From: Flavobacterium subsaxonicum WB 4.1-42 = DSM 21790
GTDB taxonomy: Bacteria; Bacteroidota; Bacteroidia; Flavobacteriales; Flavobacteriaceae
NCBI RefSeq assembly: GCF_000422725.1
Contig: NZ_AUGP01000017.1
Location: 496,001-560,000 of the forward strand
Length of the DNA stretch: 64,000 nucleotides
Direction of reading: 5' to 3'
The notes under the pieces are model-generated. The model made no database searches. It was not told the DNA's origin and saw only the letters and a program-made list of their open reading frames with translations. The position numbers and the translations under genes were made by a program. This document shows, in pieces, positions 50,249 to 59,310 of this stretch; position 1 is the stretch's first letter, and each line of letters opens with the position of its first letter.

Positions 50249-51505
50249 ATGAAGAACCAGAGTGTTACCAATAATATAGACTGGATAACCATCCTGCTGT
50301 ATGCGGTGTTGGTAGGGTTGGGCTGGATGACTATTTATTCGGCATCGCTACCCAACGAGGAGACTTCTATTTTTGATATTAGCCAGGCCTACGGCAAGCA
50401 GATAATGTTTATAATGACCAGCATACCGCTGATTATTGTAACACTTACCGCAGATGCCAAAATTTACGACAAATACGCTTTTATATTCTACGGCTTTGGG
50501 CTCCTGCTCCTTGCCGGGCTTTTTGTATTGGGTAAAACCATTAAAGGGCAAACCAACTGGTATTCTTTTGGCGGTTTCAGCCTGCAACCGTCTGAATTTG
50601 CTAAGATAGCTACATCATTAGTACTCGCTAAATTTTTGAGTGATGTACAAATAAACCTCAAGAACACGAACCATCAATTACTGGCATTTGCTATAATAGC
50701 CCTGCCTGTACTACTTATTATGATGCAGCCCGATGCCGGTAGCGCCATGATATTTGTGTCGTTAAGCCTTGTATTGTACCGCGAAGGCCTGCCCGGCTGG
50801 TACCTGGGCACCGGCGCTATTGCCATAGTATTGTTTTTGGCGGCATTGCTGGTTCGGCCTCAGTTTGTAATATTATTTGGCGCATTGGTAATACTGGCGC
50901 AGTATTTTGTTACACGCCGCGCCATGCGAAACCCTATACTTAGCAGCTTAATATTCGTGGCTATGACGGCGTTTGTGCTCTCAGTTAGCTACGTTTACGA
51001 TAATGTATTGGAAAGCCACCAGAAAGACCGTATTAACGTGCTTTTTGGTAAAGATGTAAACATGCAGGCCGAAGGCTATAACCTTAACCAGGCCCAGATT
51101 GCTATTGGATCGGGTGGTTGGTTTGGTAAAGGCTATCTGGAAGGCACGCAAACCAAAGGCGGCTTTGTACCCGAGCAGCATACCGATTATATTTTTACCA
51201 CCGTGGGCGAAGAGTGGGGCTTTGTAGGCGGCATTGCAGTTATAGCCGTATTTATAACACTGCTACTGCGTATTATTTACCTCGCCGAAAGGCAAAAATC
51301 AAAGTTTAGCCGTGTGTATGGCTATTGCGTAGCCTCTATATTATTCATGCATTTTTTTGTGAATATTACCATGCTCATCAAGCTTTTCCCAACTGTGGGG
51401 GTTCCGTTGCCGTTTTTTAGCTATGGCGGATCGAGTTTGTGGGCATTTACATTATTGCTCTTCATTTTTATTAAAATGGATGCCAATAAAGTGAATGAGT
51501 GGTAG
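50249..51505 (+). CDS. rodA: Rod-shape determining protein RodA (peptidoglycan glycosyltransferase)
   Basis: 418 aa, about ten membrane segments. SEDS-family signature PTVGVPLPFFSYGGSS near the C-terminus and the large loop with QTKGGFVPEQHTDYIFTTVGEEWG. Two bp after mrdA. Last gene of the shape cluster; no clear terminator follows. Confidence 0.97.
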   Translation: MKNQSVTNNIDWITILLYAVLVGLGWMTIYSASLPNEETSIFDISQAYGKQIMFIMTSIPLIIVTLTADAKIYDKYAFIFYGFGLLLLAGLFVLGKTIKGQTNWYSFGGFSLQPSEFAKIATSLVLAKFLSDVQINLKNTNHQLLAFAIIALPVLLIMMQPDAGSAMIFVSLSLVLYREGLPGWYLGTGAIAIVLFLAALLVRPQFVILFGALVILAQYFVTRRAMRNPILSSLIFVAMTAFVLSVSYVYDNVLESHQKDRINVLFGKDVNMQAEGYNLNQAQIAIGSGGWFGKGYLEGTQTKGGFVPEQHTDYIFTTVGEEWGFVGGIAVIAVFITLLLRIIYLAERQKSKFSRVYGYCVASILFMHFFVNITMLIKLFPTVGVPLPFFSYGGSSLWAFTLLLFIFIKMDANKVNEW

Positions 51506-51514
51506 TAGTATGAA

Positions 51515-51705
51515 ACGCGGATAAAACGGATTTGCAAGCGCGGATTTACACTGATTTTTCAATTACCATACTCCATTATAGGCAATGACGGCTTATATAC
51601 CGTTGATCAATTTGACGATAGGAGATCCCTTATAAAATATAGAGATTCTTCGACTCCGCTGCGCCTGCCTACCGACAGACAGGCTATGATCAGAATGACA
51701 AATAT
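51515..51705. repeat. Intergenic patchwork of repeat fragments downstream of rodA
   Basis: AACGCGGAT-AAAACGGATTTGC and GCGCGGATTTACACTGATTT (51516-51560), then AGAGATTCTTCGACTCCGC (51642-51660), GCCTGCCT/AGACAGGC (51663-51670 with 51677-51684; one G:U pair) and CAGAATGACAAA. These are familiar interspersed flavobacterial repeat motifs (recollection). No ORF supported in 51506-51742. Confidence 0.6.
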
Positions 51706-51742
51706 TGCCCGTATAACACTTTAATGCAGTACGAGTAAACTA

Positions 51743-52093
51743 TTACTCCTCCATAGTAGCATCCCAGAGGATAACTATTTGTGCAGCAGTATAAGCGATG
51801 GCATGCCAATCAGGGTCGAGCAGCATTTTTTCACCGGATATTTTAATCCGCGAATAATCTTCCAACATTTTATCCAGCCTTAGCATTTCGGCAAGCATTT
51901 TCCTGCTGCCCTCTTCGTTCTCTATCAAGTACGAGATAAACAGATTGTATTCCAGGTCGTACAACCTGCTGATTACTTTAGCACCCGATGCCGCAGGACC
52001 AACCCACTCTAACTTTTGAGTTTCAATATCTGATATCGCTGCAAGTGCATTGTATATCTCTTTTTTCCAGGCATCAATTTGGTATTCTGTCAT
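51743..52093 (-). CDS. Hypothetical protein, 116 aa
   Basis: All-alpha, acidic, soluble-looking protein (MTEYQIDAWKKEIYNALAAISDIETQKLEW, SGAKVISRLYDLEYNLFISYLIENEE). No signal peptide, membrane segment or known motif. Likely a two-gene unit with the DUF6572-like gene 44 bp upstream. Family not recognised. Confidence 0.7.
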   Translation of the reverse strand: MTEYQIDAWKKEIYNALAAISDIETQKLEWVGPAASGAKVISRLYDLEYNLFISYLIENEEGSRKMLAEMLRLDKMLEDYSRIKISGEKMLLDPDWHAIAYTAAQIVILWDATMEE

Positions 52094-52137
52094 GTAAACT
52101 ATTCTGATTTATAAAAGAAAGTTAGCCTTTCACTTTA

Positions 52138-52458
52138 TTATTGTAAATGATAATATTTGAAGTCGTAGCCATTATCCCTTAAAACAATCTGAATCTGATT
52201 TAAAAAATCAAACCCTATTTTATTTGGAGAATATTTAAGTGCTATTTGTATTCTAAATGCTTTCCCAACTGAATCCGGATAACTTTCGTATATCTGCCCG
52301 TTTTGCAAAACATCCAAGTATACATTAATTTTATTCTGCAAAATTAAAAGATGCTTATTGTCATCATCCCATTCTAAGTGATCGCTTATTGTAAGCACTA
52401 CAACACCCTCAAAATCTGTGCTTATCGCATCAATAACGTTTTTATTATCTACTGCCAT
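52138..52458 (-). CDS. DUF6572-like protein
   Basis: 106 aa. NVIDAISTDFEGVVVLTISDHLEWDDDNKHLLILQNKINVYLDVLQNGQIYESYPD resembles the DUF6572 family (from recall). Function unknown; members often appear as immunity-like or stand-alone small proteins. Soluble. Upstream of the 116-aa gene. Confidence 0.72.
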   Translation of the reverse strand: MAVDNKNVIDAISTDFEGVVVLTISDHLEWDDDNKHLLILQNKINVYLDVLQNGQIYESYPDSVGKAFRIQIALKYSPNKIGFDFLNQIQIVLRDNGYDFKYYHLQ

Positions 52459-52488
52459 ATTATCAATATGAGAATTATTATTTAAGCA

Positions 52489-53598
52489 TTACTCGCTCTT
52501 TACATCCAGCGCATCCCTAAGGGCATTGCCCACCATCATAAAGGCAAGAACCAATAAAAGCATGGCTATACCTGGGGCAAGGGCAAGGTACGGCTTACCG
52601 AGTATTATATAATTATAGTGGTCTTTTATCATGCCGCCCCAGCTGGGTACGGGTGGCTGTGCGCCAAGGCCCAGAAAGCTAAGCCCGCTCTCCACCAATA
52701 TGGCCGATGCAAAATTAGCTGCCGATATTACAATTACCGGTGCCATACTGTTGGGCAAAATATGGTTAAAGATTATGCGCCGATTGCTGTAACCCAAAGC
52801 ACGGGCTGCAGTTACAAACTGCATTTGCTTAATGCTCATTACCTGCCCCCTGACCACACGGGCAACTTCTACCCACATAGTAAGCCCAACGGCCACAAAA
52901 ACCTGCCAGAAGCCCTTACCAAGCGCCAAAGTAATGGCTATTACTAACAGCAGCGTAGGTATACTCCAGATGATGTTTACAAGCCACATTACAAAGGCAT
53001 CTACCTTACCGCCATAGTAACCGGCAATGGCACCAAAAAAAATGCCTACTACCAAACTTATAAACACCGCCACAAAACCGATGGCTATGGAAACACGTGA
53101 TCCCACTATTAGCCGGCTAAGCAGGTCGCGCCCCTGGCTATCGGTGCCCAGTATAAATTTTTGTTGTTTGATGAAGTCTTTCTCTACAGTTGCTGCGTTA
53201 GCAGCCGAACCAAATTCGGTTAGCGGAATGGTTTTGCTAATGGCAAGGCTGGGCTCATCGGTATATTCGTAATATGTAAGGCTATCGCCCTTAACGGTAT
53301 ATTTTAAGACAGGGATCTTTACCTCCGGGTTAGGGTTGCCCGTAAAGTAGTGGCTGAATTTAAATTTGGCCGTTCCCGGCGAAGAGAAATGCAGCATGTT
53401 AACCGTAAATCCCGGCGATTTGCTGTGTATCGCAAGGTCGCCCCAGTTGGCATTCTGCGATTTTTCGGGTGCCAGTACATAAGCAAAAAGTGCTATGAGC
53501 ACCAATACTACAATAAGCCCTAAACTTAAAACGCCCCAAAAGTTCCTGCTGAACTTTTGGAGCGCTAAGCCTGTAAGCGATTTACCGGTTTTAGCCAT
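52489..53598 (-). CDS. ABC transporter permease, OppC/DppC-like
   Basis: 369 aa. One N-terminal membrane segment, then a soluble insert of about 100 residues, then five segments with the permease EAA loop AARALGYSNRRIIFNHILPNS and the C-terminal ESGLSFLGLGAQPPVPSWGG typical of peptide importers. The large periplasmic insert (SKSPGFTVNMLHFSSPGTAKFK) is longer than in DppC. The OppB partner, ATPases and binding protein are not in the window. 7 bp after the tail-specific protease gene, so co-transcribed. Confidence 0.9.
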   Translation of the reverse strand: MAKTGKSLTGLALQKFSRNFWGVLSLGLIVVLVLIALFAYVLAPEKSQNANWGDLAIHSKSPGFTVNMLHFSSPGTAKFKFSHYFTGNPNPEVKIPVLKYTVKGDSLTYYEYTDEPSLAISKTIPLTEFGSAANAATVEKDFIKQQKFILGTDSQGRDLLSRLIVGSRVSIAIGFVAVFISLVVGIFFGAIAGYYGGKVDAFVMWLVNIIWSIPTLLLVIAITLALGKGFWQVFVAVGLTMWVEVARVVRGQVMSIKQMQFVTAARALGYSNRRIIFNHILPNSMAPVIVISAANFASAILVESGLSFLGLGAQPPVPSWGGMIKDHYNYIILGKPYLALAPGIAMLLLVLAFMMVGNALRDALDVKSE

Positions 53599-53605
53599 TC
53601 GCTTA

Positions 53606-55834
53606 TTATCTTGTTTTAATCTTAGTATCTTTTTTATTTATGCTTACCGCACTTTTTGTAGTGCCTTTTGGCTGCATATCATCCAGTACATTAAGGGCTT
53701 CTTCTACATAAATATCTTTAGAAAGGCTTTCGTACCATCTTTCTTTTTTCTCGGCAAGGGCAGGGTCTTTTTTAAATATTTCCTGCTCATAAGGCAATGC
53801 CTCAAACTTAAGGTTGTTTTTGTAACCGTTAAGTGCCTTGAATTTTTTAGTTATCTCTTCGGTCTTGGCAAGCTCTGCTTTAAACTTATCAATGTTAAGG
53901 TCGAAGGTGTTATCGTCTTTTTTCTCAAAGATCCAATGAGCGTTTTCGTCCATCAGTTTAAACTGGGCATTAGCTGCCATACGCTTTTTACTTTTCTCTA
54001 CAATTGGAGCAAAGTTATTTTTAAAGGCTTTGTAATCGGCCGCAGCAATCTTATCATAAGGCAATGCATTGTCGTTATCGCGCTCGCCCATATCTATGTA
54101 AGAATATTTGTCCGGCATATTAATATCGCTTGATACACCTTCTCTTTGTGTAGAACCACCGTTAATCCTGTAGAATTTCTGGGTAGTAGTTTTAAGGGCA
54201 CCAAGGTCGCCAAAGCTGTTGTTGCGCACAAAACGGTTAAGGTCGATTATATTCTGCACTGTACCTTTACCATAAGTATGTTTACTACCAATAATAACAC
54301 CACGGTTATAATCTTGTATGGCCGCTGCAAAAATTTCTGAAGCCGAAGCCGAGAAGTTGTTAACCATTACTACAAGTGGGCCATCCCACTGTACTTTAGG
54401 GTCGTTATCGCTAAGCACCTCTGTAGTACCGCCTGCACTGCCATCGGCAGCACGAGAACGTACCTGAACCACAGGGCCTTTATCTATAAATAAACCTGTA
54501 ATATCTACAACAGTTTTAAGCGAGCCACCACCATTATCTCTAAGGTCGATAATAAGGCCTTCTACACCCTGTTTTTTAAGTCTTTCCACTTCCAATGCCA
54601 CGTCTTTAGCAGCATCGCGGCTGTCCTGGTTATCAAAATCAATGTAAAACTTAGGCAGGTTAATAATGCCGTATAATTTACCGTCTTTTTTAACAACGCT
54701 CGATTTCGCATAAGTCTCCTCAAACTCTACCACTTCCCTTGTAATGGGGATAACTTTAATAGAACCGTCTACCTTTTTAACGGTAAGCCTAACCTCAGTG
54801 CCTTTAGGGCCTTTTATTTTTTTAACAACATCGTCCAACCGCATACCGGCAATATCTATAGCGTCGCCGTTGCCCTGGGCCACTTTCATAATAAGGTCGC
54901 CCTGTTCAAGGTCTTTACCCCTCCAGGCAGGTCCGCCCGGTATAAGTTCAGATATTTCAATTAAATCATTTTTTTTCTGAAGCCTTGCTCCAATACCTTC
55001 AATGGACCCCCTCATGCTGGCATCAAATTTCTCTTTATCATCCGGAGCAAAATAGAACGTGTGCGGGTCAAAACGCTCGGCAATAGCATTAAGGTAAATG
55101 CTAAACCACTCTTCACGTTTAAGTTCTTCTACAAACTCAAAATATTCATCAAGCGATTTTAAAGTAGCCTCACGCGATTCTTTTTCAAGTTCTGCAAAGG
55201 TTTTCTTTGTACCATCGGCTTTTTTATCGTCTACTTTAGGGGTAGTCTCCACGGCTTTATCGCCATCGGCTTTAAGCTTGTCTACAGGAGTATCCTGAAG
55301 TTTTTGCTTATCGGTAACCGAAGACAAAACCGATAGCTTAAGCTGTTTTTCCCAACGGGTGTGTAGTTCGGCATCGTTCTTGGCATACGGCTGGTGCTCG
55401 TAGTCTACGTTAAACTTCTCATCTTTAGTAAAGTCAAAAGGTTTGGCAAGTATCTCTTTATAAAACCCTTCCGATTCTTTAATTCTCATAACCAACCTGT
55501 TGTAGGTAAGATCGAAGAAACTAAGGTCGCGCTTGTTTATCTGGTCGTCAAGCTGGGTTTCGTATTTAGAAAATTCGGTTATGTCAGCCTGTGTAAAGAA
55601 CCTTTTAGACGGGTCCAGGTTTTCCAGGTAACTTTTATATACGCCTTTAGAAAAAGTATCGTCTATAGCAGCAGGGCTGTAATGCCCCTTTTCTATAACA
55701 AATGTAATCAGCTCAATTAAAAGCTGGTCTTTTTCCGGATCGTTTTCTTTTTGCTTTGCCGGTAATAAGGTAAAGCTAAACAGCGCGCCGGCCAACAGGA
55801 CAACAATCGCTACTATTTTATAATTTCTCTTCAT
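53606..55834 (-). CDS. Tail-specific (carboxy-terminal processing) protease, S41
   Basis: 742 aa. Hydrophobic N-terminal anchor/signal (MKRNYKIVAIVVLLAGALFSF), N-terminal Prc helical domain, PDZ (about 230-310: IGARLQKKNDLIEISELIPGGPAW), and the S41 catalytic part with LIIDLRDNGGG, the nucleophile region NNFSASASEIFAAAI and the Lys in KHTYGKGTVQ. A DUF3340-type C-terminal region follows. Cleaves from C-termini of envelope proteins. An earlier ATG (55855) adds seven residues and looks less likely. The internal KADGDKAVETTPKVDDKK low-complexity linker is unusual. Confidence 0.93.
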   Translation of the reverse strand: MKRNYKIVAIVVLLAGALFSFTLLPAKQKENDPEKDQLLIELITFVIEKGHYSPAAIDDTFSKGVYKSYLENLDPSKRFFTQADITEFSKYETQLDDQINKRDLSFFDLTYNRLVMRIKESEGFYKEILAKPFDFTKDEKFNVDYEHQPYAKNDAELHTRWEKQLKLSVLSSVTDKQKLQDTPVDKLKADGDKAVETTPKVDDKKADGTKKTFAELEKESREATLKSLDEYFEFVEELKREEWFSIYLNAIAERFDPHTFYFAPDDKEKFDASMRGSIEGIGARLQKKNDLIEISELIPGGPAWRGKDLEQGDLIMKVAQGNGDAIDIAGMRLDDVVKKIKGPKGTEVRLTVKKVDGSIKVIPITREVVEFEETYAKSSVVKKDGKLYGIINLPKFYIDFDNQDSRDAAKDVALEVERLKKQGVEGLIIDLRDNGGGSLKTVVDITGLFIDKGPVVQVRSRAADGSAGGTTEVLSDNDPKVQWDGPLVVMVNNFSASASEIFAAAIQDYNRGVIIGSKHTYGKGTVQNIIDLNRFVRNNSFGDLGALKTTTQKFYRINGGSTQREGVSSDINMPDKYSYIDMGERDNDNALPYDKIAAADYKAFKNNFAPIVEKSKKRMAANAQFKLMDENAHWIFEKKDDNTFDLNIDKFKAELAKTEEITKKFKALNGYKNNLKFEALPYEQEIFKKDPALAEKKERWYESLSKDIYVEEALNVLDDMQPKGTTKSAVSINKKDTKIKTR

Positions 55835-55990
55835 AAAACTTAAAAAGGCATTCATTTATCTTCTTGTATAACATTACACATTAAAAAGCGTGCCAAAATT
55901 TCATCTTCAGGTATCTTTCCCTCCGGCACAGCAAAAATGTGTATTTTAGCAAACGTAAAAGTACAATACTTATTTTGATTTTGCTAAACA

Positions 55991-56770
55991 ATGAAGAAAA
56001 AACCCTTAATACTTGTAACCAACGACGATGGCGTTACAGCCCCCGGAATCAGGGCGCTTATTGCCGTTATGAAACAGTTGGGAGACGTAGTTGTAGTAGC
56101 GCCCGATAGCCCGCAAAGTGCCACCGGACACGCTATAACTATAAACAACACACTCTATATTAACAAGATAGACATAGACCCGGATATTGAAACCGAATAC
56201 AGTTGCAGCGGTACGCCCGTAGACTGCGTAAAGTTTGCCGTTAACGAGATACTGCACCGCAAGCCCGTTTTGTGCGTTAGCGGTGTTAACCACGGCTCTA
56301 ATAGTTCTATTAATGTAATTTACAGCGGCACCATGAGCGCAGCGGTCGAGGCCGGTATAGAGGGCATACCCGCCATTGGTTTTTCACTTTTGGATTACAA
56401 CTGGGATGCCGATTTTGAACCCGCCAAGCCGTTTATAAAAAAAATTACCGAAGAGGTTTTAGCCAACGGCCTGCCAGATGGTGTTATACTGAATGTAAAT
56501 ATACCCAAACTTCCACAAAAGGAGATTAAGGGCATTAAGGTGTGCCGGCAGGCCAAAGCTATGTGGCAGGAAAAGTTTGATAAGCGCACCAACCCAATGG
56601 GCCGCGACTACTACTGGCTTACCGGCAAATTTGTGAATATGGATAAGGGCGAAGATACCGACGAATGGGCACTGGCCAACGGTTATGTATCTGTAGTACC
56701 CGTTCAGTTTGACCTTACCGCCCACCATGCCATACAGGGTTTAAATGGCTGGGGAATGAATGAGGAGTAG
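55991..56770 (+). CDS. surE: 5'-nucleotidase SurE
   Basis: 259 aa. Metal-dependent nucleoside 5'-monophosphate phosphatase. ILVTNDDGVTAPGI holds the acidic metal ligands, VVAPDSPQSATGHAIT the Ser, and CVSGVNHGSNSSINVIYSGTMSAAVEAG the Asn ligand and conserved loop. Followed directly by a GNAT gene and lpxB. Confidence 0.96.
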   Translation: MKKKPLILVTNDDGVTAPGIRALIAVMKQLGDVVVVAPDSPQSATGHAITINNTLYINKIDIDPDIETEYSCSGTPVDCVKFAVNEILHRKPVLCVSGVNHGSNSSINVIYSGTMSAAVEAGIEGIPAIGFSLLDYNWDADFEPAKPFIKKITEEVLANGLPDGVILNVNIPKLPQKEIKGIKVCRQAKAMWQEKFDKRTNPMGRDYYWLTGKFVNMDKGEDTDEWALANGYVSVVPVQFDLTAHHAIQGLNGWGMNEE

Positions 56771-57301
56771 ATGATGACCGATACACCCCTTTTTGAAACC
56801 AACCGCCTTAAAGCCATCAGGTATTCTGTAGAAAGGCTTGATGAGATGCATGCTATTTATCAGGATGCCGACATTATTAAATACACCACTACCGATGGCA
56901 AGCCAAAATCTAAAGAGCAACTGTTAAAAGGGATAGAGCTATATAATACCATGTATTCTGAAACCACTAATTCGCGTGGCAAATGGCTGCTTGTAGAAAA
57001 AGCCACTAATGCCGTTATTGGCTACGTGGGTAGTTTTTATATTGACGAAATTGATAAGACTGAGCTTTCCTACGCTTTACTTAAACAGTATCGCGGCCAG
57101 GGTTATGCCTCCGAAGCTTTAGAAGCTCTGAAAGATTATGCTTTAGATGCTTTAAAGCTTACAGAAATCTGCTCGCTTATACGCCCTGACAATACAGCTT
57201 CAGAAAAAGTAGCCCAAAGCGTTGGCATGATCTATACGGAAGATGTAAATGTTTGGGGATTTGATTTTAAGATGTACTTAGCAGGCAAAAGTTTATCCTA
57301 A
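56771..57301 (+). CDS. GNAT-family N-acetyltransferase
   Basis: 176 aa. RimJ-like acetyltransferase: LFETNRLKAIRYS, NAVIGYVGSFYI, ELSYALLKQYRGQGYASEAL (acetyl-CoA pyrophosphate loop) and ICSLIRPDNTASEKVAQSVGM. Substrate unknown. Its ATG is right after the surE stop; a second ATG follows at 56774. Confidence 0.9.
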   Translation: MMTDTPLFETNRLKAIRYSVERLDEMHAIYQDADIIKYTTTDGKPKSKEQLLKGIELYNTMYSETTNSRGKWLLVEKATNAVIGYVGSFYIDEIDKTELSYALLKQYRGQGYASEALEALKDYALDALKLTEICSLIRPDNTASEKVAQSVGMIYTEDVNVWGFDFKMYLAGKSLS

Positions 57302-57339
57302 AATTAAAAACCTTATTTTTGCCCTATAAAGTATCGTAC

Positions 57340-58452
57340 ATGAAATACTACATTATTGCAGGCGAAGCCAGCGGCGACCTGCACGGCGCTAACCTTATGA
57401 AGGAACTTTTTAAGAAAGACCCAATGGCAGAGATTCGCTTTTGGGGCGGCGACCTGATGCAGCAAACTGGCGGCACACTGGTTAAGCATTACCGCGACCT
57501 GGCTTTTATGGGCTTTGCCGAAGTGGTACAAAACCTTAAGACCATACTTAACAACATTAAGATTTGCAAAGAAGACATTTTGGCTTTTAAGCCCGATGTG
57601 CTTATTTTTATAGATTACCCCGGCTTTAATATGCGCATTGCAAAATGGGCTAAGCCGCTTGGCTTTAAAATGCACTATTATATATCGCCGCAAATTTGGG
57701 CGTGGAAAGAAAGCCGCATTAAAGCCATTAAGCGCGATGTAGACCACATGTACATTATACTGCCGTTTGAAAAGGAGTTTTACGAGCAAAAACACAATTT
57801 TGCCGTAGAGTTTGTAGGCCACCCATTAATTGATGCCATCCATAACCGCAAGGCTGCCGATAAAGAGCAGTTTAGAAAGGATAATAATTTGGATGACAGG
57901 CCTGTTATTGCCCTGCTGCCCGGCAGCCGCAAACAGGAAATTGCAAAAATGCTTAGCCTTATGCTATCGGTGGTAGACGATTTTGCTGATTACCAGTTTG
58001 TAATTGCAGGGGCACCCTCTCAGGATTATTCGTTTTACAAACAGTTTTTAACTAACGAGCGTGTTCACTTTATTTCTAACCAAACCTACGACCTTTTAAG
58101 CATTGCCCATGCTGCTTTGGTAACTTCGGGCACAGCCACTTTAGAGACCGCACTTTTTAAAGTTCCGGAGGTGGTTTGCTACAAAGGCGGATGGATATCC
58201 TACCAGATAGCTAAACGCATAATTACGCTAAAATACATCTCTTTGGTTAACCTGATTATGGACAAAGAGGTGGTAAAAGAGCTTATTCAGGAAGAGCTGA
58301 ACAAAAAAAATATCAAAACAGAACTCACAAAAATTTTAACACCCCAATATCGCGAAAACCTCCTGAAACAGTACGATTTACTGGAAAAAAAATTAGGCGG
58401 AAAAGGGGCCAGCGAGAAAACCGCAGCGTTAATAATCAAACATTTAACATAG
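57340..58452 (+). CDS. lpxB: Lipid-A-disaccharide synthase
   Basis: 370 aa, GT19. Joins UDP-2,3-diacylglucosamine and lipid X in lipid A synthesis. GEASGDLHGANLM, LAFMGFAEVVQNLKTIL, LPFEKEFYE, GHPLID, ALLPGSRKQEIAKML and TSGTATLETALF. Start at 57340 (MKYYIIAGE); an in-frame ATG at 57319 is less typical. Same position after surE as in many Bacteroidota. Confidence 0.96.
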   Translation: MKYYIIAGEASGDLHGANLMKELFKKDPMAEIRFWGGDLMQQTGGTLVKHYRDLAFMGFAEVVQNLKTILNNIKICKEDILAFKPDVLIFIDYPGFNMRIAKWAKPLGFKMHYYISPQIWAWKESRIKAIKRDVDHMYIILPFEKEFYEQKHNFAVEFVGHPLIDAIHNRKAADKEQFRKDNNLDDRPVIALLPGSRKQEIAKMLSLMLSVVDDFADYQFVIAGAPSQDYSFYKQFLTNERVHFISNQTYDLLSIAHAALVTSGTATLETALFKVPEVVCYKGGWISYQIAKRIITLKYISLVNLIMDKEVVKELIQEELNKKNIKTELTKILTPQYRENLLKQYDLLEKKLGGKGASEKTAALIIKHLT

Positions 58453-58482
58453 TTTCTTAAAATTTATATAAAAGTAATTCGT

Positions 58483-58490
58483 TATATTTG
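58483..58490 (+). promoter_or_regulatory. -7 element for the NlpC/P60 gene
   Basis: TATATTTG, perfect TAnnTTTG. Start near 58497 leaves about 30 nt of leader to the TTG at 58528. Confidence 0.6.
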
Positions 58491-58527
58491 TCAAAACACA
58501 CTGTCGAATTTGATAAAAGAAAACGTT

Positions 58528-59280
58528 TTGAGAAAACTCCATATACTACCCTTTATACTGATTGCCTTTACCACTTTTTCGGTCTCGGCGCAAATAGTAA
58601 CCTCAAAAAAAGAGGCTCAAAAACAAGGGACTTACACTTACGCAGAAAACAAAGTTTCAACTCCGGCACAAGCTGTTGCAGCCCAAAAAGCAGAAACCAA
58701 AGTTTTATTTTTAGACAACGATGTTGTAGTTGTTAATGATGATCAGCCTGCGAAAGCAAAAAGCACAAAAAGTAAAGGAGGCCCAAACAAAACCGAAGCT
58801 CCGGTTACTGCAAAAAGCAAGAAAAAACGTTTTGTTGTTAGCGATACCCCAGATCCCGACTACGTTCCTACCCCGTTTGAAAATTATTTTGCCACACAAA
58901 TAGTAAATAATGCCATGCAGTTTGAAGGCGTTAGGTACAGAGGCGGAGGCACAACACCTGCCGGCATGGATTGCAGCGGTATGGTTTATGCCACTTTTCA
59001 GATTTTTGATGTTACACTTCCAAGAAGTTCTGCCGATATGGCTGCCAATGCCGGCCGAGAAGTAGAGCTTAAAGACGTTAAAAAAGGCGACCTGCTGTTT
59101 TTTGACAATAACCCACGCAGAAAAAGAATAAACCATGTTGGCCTTGTAACAGAAGTTACCGAAGATGGCGAGATAAAATTTATCCATGCCTCTACAAGCC
59201 AGGGTGTAATGGTATCGTCTATGAGCGAGCCTTATAACTCACGCACATTTATTCAGGCAAACAGGGTTATAGAAGACTAA
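58528..59280 (+). CDS. NlpC/P60 (C40) peptidoglycan peptidase
   Basis: 250 aa from a TTG start at 58528, chosen because it gives a clean signal peptide (RKLHILPFILIAFTTFSVSAQ) after an A-rich stretch; a TTG at 58510 is the alternative. There is no ATG nearby. The N-terminal half is Lys/Ala-rich and probably a linker. The C40 domain has DCSGMVYATFQ (Cys149), INHVGLVT (His about 202) and a polar third residue in IKFIHAS. It cleaves cell-wall stem peptides. Confidence 0.88.
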   Translation: MRKLHILPFILIAFTTFSVSAQIVTSKKEAQKQGTYTYAENKVSTPAQAVAAQKAETKVLFLDNDVVVVNDDQPAKAKSTKSKGGPNKTEAPVTAKSKKKRFVVSDTPDPDYVPTPFENYFATQIVNNAMQFEGVRYRGGGTTPAGMDCSGMVYATFQIFDVTLPRSSADMAANAGREVELKDVKKGDLLFFDNNPRRKRINHVGLVTEVTEDGEIKFIHASTSQGVMVSSMSEPYNSRTFIQANRVIED

Positions 59281-59310
59281 ATCACAACTATTTCGATATC
59301 CTGATGTAGC

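Noticed and set aside
58510..58527. TTG 58510 as start of the NlpC/P60 gene
   Set aside because: It would lie only about 13 nt after the predicted transcription start and adds a polar stretch before the signal peptide.
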